DNA of 64,000 nt from contig CAJSYZ010000005.1 of the NCBI GenBank assembly GCA_910574455.1, positions 7,626,001 to 7,690,000 of the forward strand, written 5' to 3'. This document shows, one piece after another, positions 48,781-59,600 of the stretch. Source of the DNA: Trichaptum fuscoviolaceum. Its lineage: Eukaryota > Basidiomycota > Agaricomycetes > Hymenochaetales > Trichaptaceae. The notes under the pieces are model-generated. The model was not told where the DNA came from. It did no database searches and saw nothing but the letters and a program-made list of their open reading frames with translations. The first letter of the stretch is position 1. The number at the start of each line of letters is the position of its first letter. A program made the translations under genes and the position numbers.

Positions 48781-51700
48781 CTAGGACAAGGGCGTCAAAG
48801 ATTTGAGTCGAGATACGCCTTTGCCGGTAATCCAAAACTCAAATGGCTCTTTGTAAAGAGGATTGGAAGGATTCACAAATCCTTCCTTGGAACTAGGAGG
48901 CTTCCGTGTTTGCTCACGCACTTCCTTTGCCCAGTCCATGCGCAGAGCCACATAAGACTGAGGTGCCCGACCATAAGGGCCATGGTTCCCCACTATCTTG
49001 CATATCCTTTTAAGCACGTCCTGCTGTTCATAGGTAAAGAGTGGTTCCCCCGCTGTCAGGTGCAGTACGGATGGTGCGTTTTCTATGAATTTGGAGAGAG
49101 ATTCGTCGTCACCATAATAATGTCGGTCGTGGATAAGTTTATTCAAATGTTGCCTGAGTGGAGTCTCGTTCATCACCTCAAAAACGACATGTTCAGAAGA
49201 CGTAATCATCTGCATCGCGTTGGAAAGGATAACAGCTTTCTCCCTGTGCGTATTTCGCCGCTTCTCCAGATGCAGGATCTTCGATAATTTTTTTTGGTCT
49301 TCGTCATTTTCCGGCCACTTTCGCACTGGCACTGGGACTTCCGTGAGATTCGCCTGCTTGACAACTTCCGCTAGTGTGTTCAAGGATAATTGGTCGAAAG
49401 AAGCTGAGACTTCCTCATAACTGCGCTGTATATCAGCTGGGAGAGCTTTTGGAGGAAAACCTTTGGCCGACGCATGGGGTATGTCCTCAGAGCCATAGTA
49501 TTCGATATCGCCCTCTTCAGCCATCTTTGCAAAGAATTCCTCGAAATAGAACTTAGGCAGGTCCTTCAGATCGAGGACACCCTCTTCTGATGGATCAAGA
49601 TTTGGGAACGGTTTGCACGTAAAGTCATCTATGCTGGCATCCCATGTGGACTCCTGCTCGTCGAGTGTGGTGGCTGGCTGTTGTGAATCCAACTTCTTCA
49701 GCTTGCGATTGAGGATGACATACAACCTTCGATGGAATTCGAAGATAAGATAGAAGCGCACAAGAAAGAAACGGAACTTTTCGATGGGTTTTGCGTCAGG
49801 CGACGGCTGCCAGGAGTTTGTGAAGGGGTATTTGGATTTAAGCTCTGCTCTCGCGCCCTCTACCAAGCTCTGCAGCTTCTTTTCGGCTTCCTTCAGCGTC
49901 TTCACGGCCCGGCCCCTCTTTTCCTCACTATACTTTGGGTCCTTTGTCGTCTCCTCCAACTCCTTTGCTTCGCTTTTCGCCTTAACCGCGTCCTTGTATG
50001 TCGTATCCTCCTCGCGGAAGTCTGCTAACTTGTCTTCAATCCCTGCTAACCACTCTTCGTAGCGTGCTTCCTCTGAGGATATGAGGCTTTGAGGTAAAGC
50101 GGTGAGCAGGTCATCAAACAGATGCCTTGCAATGGGAACCGTTCCGTTCCGGCGCATGGTTGGTTGGGCAGTGAACTCAGCGTAAAGCTCGTTTACACCT
50201 CTGATGAGCCCCGCTGTCTTGACACCGCCATCACCAGTAATGTCAAAAGGGGCAACCGATTCGATCTTGAATTTGTTTGGGAAAACAATGGCAAAAGCCA
50301 TATAAAGAATGTTCCTGGCGTCCTCGAAGACGTGTTGTAGTTTAATACTACAAGCTGCCGCTTCGCTCTATGTGAGAACTCATGAGTTTAATTTGTTTTG
50401 CAATAGCTTTCAAGATGACTTACCGATTCAGCTGCTACGGCAATGATTTGAAGCTCGCGTATCATGACAGCGAACGATGCTATAGTCCGCGTCAAAAGGT
50501 CGTCTTTGGAGCGGTCCGCCTTCCGTTCAGCATCCAATGTCTCCATACGAGCCAGCTTTTCGTTCATTTGATGCACCTTGTCGGTGGTGCTTCGAATCAT
50601 ATCAAATTGACTGTCAAGCCTTTTGCTAACATTAGCTGCCATGACGGAGTGTAGCGCATGGATGCCCTCCTCAGCTGCAGCCCTCGCAAGCATTGGGTAA
50701 TTCAGGGCTGCCTGGTCCTTTATATGTTGTATCTTGTTGGAGAGAGATTCGACTTTCTCCTCCAAGCTCTTTATTGTCTTCGAGTAAACCGTACTGAGAT
50801 CCGTGTTCTCCGATTTGGCCGCCTTTTTTTTCGTGGCTTTCAGATCTTCCTTTTTTTTGTCAAGATCTTGATATCCCTCAACATTCCGCATCGCCACTTC
50901 CAGCCGTTCCTCCACTTTCTTTTTTTCATCAGTATTCGCCGCCCGAGCTGCCGCTCCATGCTTGAGTTTTGTTATCACCTGGTTGAGAACTTTGGCAGTC
51001 TCGACCAGCTTTCCTCCAATGTCCGTCCATTCCTTGCCCGCTTTGTCCAAGTCGCCCCCTATCCCATTGAGCATGGTGACTGACAAGTCGCTAGTTGGGT
51101 ATAGGAAAGAGATAAGAAGCAATCTACACAGACTGGCAATGTCACTCACAGGTTCGTTTTCAAGTCTTCGACACTGTTTGACGGCTTGGAGTCCACGTCC
51201 GACCCAGGTTTTGCCACCCCACTGCCAGTGGCACCGGCACTGGCGGCCTCGCTGACAGTAGAATGGAATGTCATCAAGATGCAATTAAGCTCAGGCTGGC
51301 AACACTACTCACAATTCCAAATTGGATGTGTTTGGTTCCGCCTCAGTGGCAGACGTCAAATTGCCACTGCCAACTCCTAGTCCGACCTCAAACTCCGATT
51401 GTGACCTCAACCCGGGCCCTGCACTTGCAAGAGACTCCGAGTCGGACATGGAGACGCCGGGCCCATTCACTGGCAGGCTGTCAAGAGAATGTCCTGGTCA
51501 CATACTTTGAAGGCTGGCAACATGAATGACACTTACTTGATTGCTGATTTGCCACTGTCATCTCGCTGTACCATCTGCTTGAGAAATTCAATCCATTTCA
51601 CCATGTCTGACCGCGTCTTTATAAGCCCGGGCCACGGATGGGCTCCATTTTTGCCGAAAGAAACTATTCCTGTTTGGACTTTTTGTGAAAGAATTGAAAT

Positions 51701-51883
51701 TACTACTAATACTAGTTTTTGAGACATGTACTACATACCAGCTCGTCTGGCATCATCTGGACCCAGCAGCAGGCTGATTTCGATTGGCCCAGGAGGCTCA
51801 GGCTGAGTGCCAGTGGCTTGCTGGCCCGGGATGCCAGTGTTAACAGGTAGCACTGGCATGTTAGCGTGAGGGACAACAGACAT
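48781..51883 (-). CDS. 932-aa coiled-coil protein of unknown family, six exons
   Basis: Exons 51883-51739, 51669-51537, 51477-51313, 51251-51150, 51090-50424, 50367-48781; all phases close. The splice at 50424/50367 fuses what look like two separate frames into one (IAVAAES then SEAAACSIKLQHVFEDARNI). Residues 1-180 are Gly/Pro/Ser rich and encoded partly by the palindromic words of the region. Residues about 185-405 are strongly helical with heptad character (EWTDIGGKLVETAKVLNQ, KTIKSLEEKVESLSNKIQHI, VHQMNEKLARMETLDAERK). Residues 405-932 form a long globular, mostly helical part with EKFRFFLVRFYLIFEFHRRLY and EKRRNTHREKAVILSNAMQM. No membrane segment, signal peptide or known catalytic motif. 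Unknown family; the open frame over 1.5 kb in the last exon supports a real gene. Confidence 0.75.
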
Positions 51884-53428
51884 TCTGAAGGGATAGTCGT
51901 TGAGTTGCTGGCTTCAAGATGATGTGGGGGGCATCATGATGGGGTCCGCTGCCAGTGGCAACTAAAAGCTATTCACCGTCGGAACGTGAACTTGAAGAAG
52001 TTGATGGAAGTCGGATACTACCGCTGCCAGCAGGCCACACCGTGACTCAGGCTGACGGAGTGCCGTGAAGAGTAGTACTATATTTAAATTTAAGTACTCA
52101 GGCTAGTACTACTATGCCAGTGATACTACTACTACTAGTTGTAGGACTTCCCAGCCTCACTGGCACTGGCAGTGCCACAGCATGAGTGCACCCGCCGCGA
52201 GTAGTACTACTACCGTAACTACTAGTACTACTACTACTACTACTAGTACTTACTAGTCGAATTTGAAGTTGATGATCTCAGCAACTTGACAGCTCGGCCG
52301 CCGCAGTTCGCTTCGAAGTCCGAGTCCTCGCCGGATAGTACTATAGTAGTACTATACTTGTTCGTGTTTCACGGCATGATGATGCGGAGGCACTGTGATC
52401 ATCATTATGATGGTACTAGAGTAGTGACGCAGCCTGCGGCTCAGGCTGAGTCGGAAGCCACCATACTCAGGCTATGCTTCCCGTACTAAGGATTTAGAAC
52501 GGCTTTTTTGTCCTACTAGTATGTAGTACTAGTACTAAACGGCACGGCTCGGAGCCAAACTCTCCGTCTTGCCCGGGCCCTAAATTTCCAGGATCTAGCA
52601 GAGGGGAAGGGTCTGCGAGATGGTCCGTGTCTAGGACAGTCGTCCTAAATGCCTGCCTTGCTTACCGTACTAGTAGTAGTATCAGGTAAGATATCATAAG
52701 TACACCCTGATACCTTACCTTCAAGTTCAAAGGTAAGTTATACCGCGGGACTCCATGGACCGGCAGAACTTCTGCTCAAGGCCGGCGGTGGACGGGTGGC
52801 TTCAACCTCCCTAAATGCTTGCCAGCCTGAGTGCCAAGCGGGGTCTTATGGGTTTCAATTTCGGGTGTCCTAAATCCTTCATCCAGTGGCGCCACTGGCA
52901 GTGATACCGTGACTCAGGCTCAGCCTGAGCCTGAGGCTGCCACTGCAGTGCCAGTGGCAGTGAGGCTACTAGTTCTGGGAGGAAGGGCACTGCGTTCCGG
53001 AATTGCGTGATAACGCTCAGGGAAATCTGCCTCCTGTGCGAACGTCTTCAAGTTGACAAATGGGGGACTCGGACTCGGAGTAAGGGACTTGCCGGCGAAG
53101 CTCGGCCCGTTTTCTACTAGTACTGTAGTATTAGTAATAACTTGAAGTTGCCCCTCAGGCTCACTGGCACTCACTGCCAGTGGCTCACTCAGGCTACTAC
53201 TAGTAATAGCCTACTACTACTAGTACTACTCTGGCTGCCGGTGGCATGCCACGGTGGCAACACTTGACCTTCATTCCAACTTCACTCACCGTTTGAATAA
53301 CCCTTGCCATTACTTTCCTCTCAGGCATACTACTACTAGTAGTATTCCTAGTAGTAGTACTCACTGCACTGCCAACTTGATCTTGAAGTAGCTCAGGCTC
53401 TTTGTTCAGTCACTATCAAATCTCCAAA
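51884..53428. other. spacer between divergent orphan genes, palindromic words throughout
   Basis: Separates two divergently oriented genes, so must contain both promoters. It is almost entirely built from the short words. An 84-codon minus-strand frame at 52920-53174 includes a protein-like stretch (FVNLKTFAQEADFPERYH) flanked by word-encoded Gly/Ser/Thr and may be an exonic remnant. Confidence 0.45.
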
Positions 53429-55104
53429 ATGTCAAGTTCTGATCTCGGGGATACTCCAAGCTCTTGCTTGGACACAGACGAGGACGAGGACGGTTCAGAA
53501 TCCAGCTTTGGTCTCAACACTCACAGCTCAAAGTCCGCGATCATCGAAGACGAGAGTGAATACGAAGTGTATACAAATCCTGTAGAGGTTAAGTTCGGTA
53601 GGACCACATATTATCTATATTTCAGTGTGTGGTTTGGCTTATCTTCAATGACTTGTCAGAGGACCTACCCTTTGGTTATCGCTTGGGAGCATATATCGAT
53701 AGCACGGTGGTCCAGTCAATCACCAAAAGCTTAGAGTCCAAGCTAGAGCATGCAAATCGCTTCGGGTTTTCGTCGAACGATTTCAAGGAAACACTTGTTC
53801 TGGCTGATCGGCTGGGGAGGTACTTTGATACGTCAAATCAGTATATCAGTAACCGGGTTAGGGAAGCACAGGCTCTGCAGAGGAAGACGGCTGTGATGCT
53901 AGACCAGTTTCGGATCAGTACATACCAGTACACGGACATGATCTTCAAGCTAGGTGAAGAACTAGCTATCCTGATGCGTTATACGGTAAGCTGCAAATTA
54001 AATCAAAAGCTTGAATGCACGTCTCTAACCGCTTGTTCTTATGGTAATGCGCTATAGCCCGAGGAGCCACTTGAGCTGCTTATCCGCAAGCGTGTGGAGG
54101 AATCAAGACTTGCTGTCACCACGGCGTTCATATCTGTTCTTCCCGGCTTTTTCCCGTCAGGGAAACTCATCAATGTTTTCACTGGGGACGTCATCTGGGA
54201 TAATTTCTTGTCTTGCTTAGTCGCCCGATATCATTCACACCATGCAATCGTGCGTTGGCAACGTAAATTTGAGGATGAGGAGGCCGGCAATCGATTGATA
54301 CAGACAAAATCTGTCTTTTCTGCCATAAGGATCGACATCAAAGGCACAAAGCTCGAGGAAAATGTTCGTCGTGAACTCTCTGCTCAATTGAAGCACTTTA
54401 CGCCAGTCATGGGCGTGAATCTTAAAGGCTCTACAAGCAGGCCCCGAAACCCAAGGCTTGCGCTCAAGTTCTTTCTCCCCCTACTTATTTGGTCATATAA
54501 CGAGTGCAAGGATTGGATCGTCTTCCTAGACAAATGCCGTGCGGAACAATTGCCAAAGTCGCCCGTTGGTCAACTCTCAGAAGCAGAAGTCAATTGTTCT
54601 GCGACTCAGGCGACTCCGACTGTCTTTCAATCCGGAACAGCACGAGAGTCTCGGCGTTGATGGAAACGTGAACTTGAACGTGCCGGTGGAGAAGCTGCTC
54701 TAGCTGACTTTCATCGACTCATTCAGAAGTCAATGGATATTCTTGGCGTCGACTCGGCTGATGGTGGAACGTCCTCATTGGAGAATAATCGACAAATCCA
54801 GCGCGAATACGGAAATTATTCGGTTGTTCTGCGCAGGTTCAACTGGATCAGGAAATGTTTAATCATCCTCTGTGATGATTCGCTTCTGGATCTGTTGCTC
54901 ATGAATGATGGTGCAATGCAGCGCTTCTCCAGGGAGATGGACTTTGCTAGGCTGGGCATTATCGAAGTGACTCGAGCCATTAGGCAATTTGACGATGCTG
55001 ATCGCAAAGATATAGACAAGGAAAGACTCGACAGGGCCGCCGAATTTCTCCACGAAGATATGGAACACATCGATCATGCCAAATTTTTGACTCTTTACTC
55101 CTGA
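53429..55104 (+). CDS. helical protein of unknown family, one in-frame TGA, about 530 aa if read through
   Basis: ATG at 53429 gives an acidic Ser-rich start (SCLDTDEDEDGSESSFG). A short intron near 53585-53627 (donor uncertain) leads to WLIFNDLSEDLPFGYRLGAY; a clear intron runs GTAAGC at 53986 to TATAG before PEEPLELLIRKRVEESR. Long helices follow (KSLESKLEHANRF, RVREAQALQRKTAVMLDQF, ENVRRELSAQLKHF). At 54658 a TGA interrupts the frame, which then continues open in the same frame (WKRELERAGGEAALADFHRL) for about 148 codons to a stop at 55102. Conserved-looking helical sequence on both sides suggests a recent nonsense change, such as CGA to TGA, or recoding. No known domain. It is divergent to the 932-aa gene. 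Confidence 0.6.
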
Positions 55105-55829
55105 AGACAGTCGACGATTTACTTCGTAATTATGGTCCATTTTATTTAACAGATTATGGAATCCTATTTGCTCTTCTCGACAAATTGGATCCCATCACGG
55201 ACACCGACTCGGATGTCAATATGAGCTCGGCGATGTAACTGGCGGTTGCATATTGGACCATTCCCCGACACGAAGTGTTCTAGGGTTCACCAGCGCGCGA
55301 TTCAAGTTTAAGTTGTGGCCGTGTTAAATTTTTATTTCGTTTTACTATGTTTATGACAAAAGTCAAGGACTCGGATTGTACTAGTACTACTCATTCTATG
55401 CCAGTGCTTACTCCCTTTTCAAGTTTAACTTAAAGCTCCTCTCGCACTATGCTGCACTATTGGTAGTTAGTACTAGTAGCAACTATGTGACATCGTTTTC
55501 TTGATTACTACTATATACTGCAAAAAAAATTATTTATTTATTCATAGCATATGCTTGATAGTACTACCGTGACTAGTACTACTAGTAGTCTGTGTTCAAC
55601 TTCAACTTCAACTTCAAGATGGTTAAATTAGAACTTGAAGTAGTACTAGTAGTAGTAGCAGCCTGAGGCAGGTTATTGGTTCATTTCCAGTTGTTGGCAA
55701 GTTCCATGTTATTGTACACTTTTTACTTGAAGTTTTCTATGTTCATACTAGTACTAGTACCAGTAGTAGTAGTACTCAGCCTGAGGCTGCCAGTGCACTG
55801 CAGCAGTGGGAAATTCTGACCACTGCCAC
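55105..55829. other. spacer rich in TAGTACTAG words, up to the retroelement
   Basis: Short-word DNA with A/T-rich patches and no gene. The retroelement LTR begins inside it, directly after CACTGCCAC. Confidence 0.5.
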
Positions 55830-56647
55830 TGTTACGACCGTCGGGAATTGTAGCGGGAAACAGTTTTGGGAAACTGGAATTCGCGACAGGAACCCGCGTT
55901 CGGGAATCTGGATTCGCGACTGGGAACGAGCGTGGGAATTCAGGCGGGAAACGCGCGGGATTCTATCCAGGCGCGTCGCGGGATTCTCAAGGCCAGCTAG
56001 GACTCTTCACTGCTTTGAACGTCAAGTAAGCGGATCCCTAAGGAAGCACTCCACAAGTAAGTATTGCGCAACTAACTACACAGGAGAAAAGAGAGAGATC
56101 GCACCTAAGGAAGCACCCCACAAGAGGTCAAAAGTGGGGTGCTCCTTACGATGCCTACAGCTATTTATCTACTTCGTAAAGACTGTATAGTTAATCTACG
56201 CTAAGTGTCCTTGCGCAATGCGCACCTATCTACTACAAACGATACATGCTACGACCGCACTGCTAGGCATGTCTATCCCGTCTCTCCAGATGGCTACGGC
56301 CTGTCCGTGGACGTCAGCGTCCGGTCCGGGGCCGCGACTAGCCAGACTAGGTATGCCAGACTGTTGCAGGTCGTCACCTTGAGGTACTAGCGGATTAATG
56401 AGCGTATGTTCATAAGTGAATGTACGTGTGCCGTGGCGGGTCGTCGTAAATGAGTGTGTGTATGTGTGCATGGTTGCCGGGACGGTGGCGCGGGATAAGT
56501 CACGTGAGCATGGGATCGTGCGATTCGGGAATGAGGTTTCGTGCCGGGAATCCAATGGCGGGATTCTCCCCGCGGGATTGTCTGCTCATGTCGGGATCCT
56601 TGGCGGGAAAGTGCGGGAAATGAGAAAAGGAGCCCGGGATCTCGACA
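55830..56647 (-). repeat. 3' LTR of the minus-strand chromovirus, 818 bp
   Basis: On the minus strand begins TGTCGAGATCC and ends GGTCGTAACA, so it has TG...CA ends. It shares its whole length with 61411-62239 in inverted orientation, apart from scattered substitutions and an indel in the CGGGAA-rich part. Contains CGGGATT/GGGAATT simple motifs. Confidence 0.9.
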
Positions 56648-59600
56648 TTACCCCCCTCCAAAGGCGCAACTCCGGGGCGCCAAGCTTGAATCTTGCTCAG
56701 GTCACAGAGCTCGATAGCGTTGACTTCTCGAGGGGCATCCGGGTGTTTTCGATAGAAACTGCGAATTTTAGCCTTTGCATTACCCATATCCTTTGCGGGA
56801 ATCCATGTATCTTCCGCGCTCGAATATCCCTTCCATCGTACTAAATATTCAAACCTCCGTCTAAACCGTCTAGCGTCCAGTACCTCTTCCACCTCGTACT
56901 CCAGATCTCCTTCGACTTCGACTGGGGGCGGCGGGGGTTGCGTTCGACCGGGAATGTCGTCTTCGTGGTATGGCGAGAGCAGCAATACATGAAATACGGG
57001 ATGAATCTTCAGCGACGCGGGGAGTTCGAGTTCGTAGGTGAGGTCACTTAGCTTTGCCTTCACTTTATACGGCCCTAGTCGTTTCGGTAATAATTTGCGC
57101 GCTCCCGGTCGTCGAACGTTCGTCGCCTCGAGCCATACTTTATCCCCGACTGCGTACTGCGGGGCCTCGTTCCGGGCCTGATCGTAGTGCTGCTTCATGT
57201 GTTCTGCCGCAACCTCCAAAGCCGCTCTTGCCTCTTCCTGTGCCTGCTGAAGCTCCTGTAGTCGTGCGTCCGCGGCGGGGACCGTGGACAGGCCGTTGCT
57301 CGGGGCAATCGTGAATTCGGGATTGTAGCCGTAGACAAGCGCAAACGGGGATTGTCGTGTTGCCGCGTGCGCTTTCGTGTTGTGCGCGAACTCTGCCATT
57401 GGGAGTAATCCGGCCCAGTTTTCTTGTCGTGTATCTATGAAAGCCCGTAAATATTGTTCCAGCTCTTGGTTTACCCTTTCGGTTTGCCCATCCGTCTGCG
57501 GGTGATACGCAGTCGACGTGGTACCCTTGATACCGAGTCGGGAAAAGAGGGCTTTCATGAACTGTGCAACAAACTGTGGTCCTCGGTCGGATATGATCTG
57601 GCGGGGGGTTCCGTGCAGCTTCCAGACGTGTTGCAGGAAGAGTTCTGCAGTTTCCGGTGCATCGACATCAGACGTGGTCGGGATAAAATGCGCTTGCTTG
57701 GTGAGGCGGTCGACCACCACGAAAATTGCGTCGTAATCCTCGGATCGGGGGAGCTGGGTGATGAAATCGCACGAGATCGCCTGCCAGGGGCCCTGCGGGA
57801 TTTCGTTCGGTTGTAGGAGTCCTACCGGGCGTTGGGATCGGTTCTTCGTGCGTGCACAGGTATCGCATCCCGAAACGTATCGTTCTACGAAGTTAGACAT
57901 CCCGGGCCACCAGTAGTTGCGGCTTACCATCTCAAACGTTTTCCAACGTCCAGGATGTCCGGCGGGGAGACTGTCGTGGTAAGTCTTCACCACATCCCGG
58001 CGAATGGTCTCGTCTTTCGGGACGTAAACCTTACCCTGGTACAGGATGAGGCCTTCTTTGGTGCTCCAGTCCTCAAGTTCCTTGGTCAGGACTCGAGGCG
58101 CCTTGGACTTGACCAGCTCGATCGCGTCCACCAGTTCGTCTTCATATTGATCTGACTTACGAATGCGTCGTAGGAGGGCCTGATCCCCGTGTACCTGCGT
58201 CATTCCCCGACGAATTGCCTTTAGTCGAAACATTTTGGGGGTCAAGAGGGTCCGTCCCGTGTTGTCTTCGCCTTCTGGTTGAAGATCGACGCGTCGTGAC
58301 ATGGCGTCGGGTTTGCCCCCGAGTCGCCCTGGGCAATGGCGAATCGTAAAATCGAAGCGGGTGAGGAACAGACTCCACCGGGCTTGGCGTCGCGTCAGCG
58401 TTCGGGATTCAGAGAAATATAGCAGATTCTTGTGGTCAGACACGATATCGAGTTTATGACTCGCACCTTCGAGATAATGTCGCCACTCGTCAAGAGCTCT
58501 AATGATCGCGAGTAGCTCCTTGTCATAAATCTCGTAGTTGCGTTCCGCATCGTTGAGGGATTTCGAGAAAAAGGCGACCGGATGTATCAGCCCGTCGTCG
58601 CCTTCCTGGGACAAGACCGCGCCGGTCGCGAAATCAGAGGCGTCGCATTCCACGATGAATTGTCGCGACATGTCTGGCATCATCAGGACGGGGGCGGTCG
58701 TGAACATGCGCTTGAGATAGTCGAAAGCGAACTGCTGGTTTTCTGTCCAGGCCCAGCGAACGTCCTTCTTCAGCAGCGTTGTGAGCGGTTTGACGATGTG
58801 CGAGAAATCCCGAATAAAGCGTCGATAGAAATTCGCGAACCCGAGGAAGGCTTGAATGTCTTTCACCTTTTTCGGGGTAGGCCAGTCCAGGACCGCCTGT
58901 ACTTTGGCGGGATCCATCGCCACCTTTCCCTGCGAAATAATCATCCCGAGATACTCGACGGAAGTCTGTTTGAATTTGCACTTTTCGGGTTTACAGAACA
59001 AGTCGTTTTCGCGCAACCGCTTGAGGACTTCCCGTACATGTTCCTCATGCTGCGATTCATCTTCGGAAAAGATTAGCAAGTCGTCAAGATAGATGATCAC
59101 GTATACTCCAATGAGGTCTTTGAAGATATCGTTCATCATGTGCTGGAAGGTCGCCGGGGCATTCGTGAGCCCGAATGTCATCACCGTTGGTTCGAAATGT
59201 CCTGCCTGAGTCCGAAATGCGGCCTTCCACTCGTCGCCTTGCTTCAGTCGTACGTTGTGGTAGCCCCATCGCAAATCTAACGTCGTGAAAACCTTCGCCT
59301 TTTGCAGTGCGTCTACGAGTTCCATCGTGAGGGGAAGCGGGTATCGATTCTTGACCGTGATATCGTTCAGTCGTCGGTAATCGACTACCATGCGCAGGGT
59401 TCCGTCCTTTTTCTTGATAAAGAAGACGGGAGCCGCTGCAGGGGATTTCGAAGGTCGTATGTACCCTTTGCGCAGGTTTTCGTCAACGAATTCGCGAAGG
59501 GCGTCGCGTTCGGCCGGGGCCAAAGGATAGATTTTGCTGTACGGGGGAACCTTCCCGGGTTCTAAATCTATGGCGTGATCATACGGCTTGCGCAGTGGAA

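Larger units (their letters stand above)
47590..55829. repeat. DNA composed of dispersed near-palindromic short words
   Basis: Non-coding parts of this interval are dominated by five recurrent motifs and their fusions: TAGTACTAGTA; CTTCAAGTTGAAG; CTCAGGCTGAG; GCCACTGGCAGTGGC; GACTCGGAGTC. Dense blocks lie at 48180-48330, 51740-52260, 52880-53390 and 55380-55829. They are not tandem with a fixed period, and each motif occurs in both orientations. Some copies fall inside exons of the gene at 48781-51883. I know of no named element with this composition. Confidence 0.75.

Noticed and set aside
50388..51284. A separate 298-aa gene and a 506-aa gene (48781-50301)
   Set aside because: A perfect-phase intron (donor GTAAGT at 50423, acceptor TAG before 50367) joins them, and the frame stays open upstream of the supposed start of the second gene.
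47590..55829. CRISPR-like or satellite array
   Set aside because: The words have no fixed period and no unique spacers, and the organism is a fungus; described as dispersed words instead.
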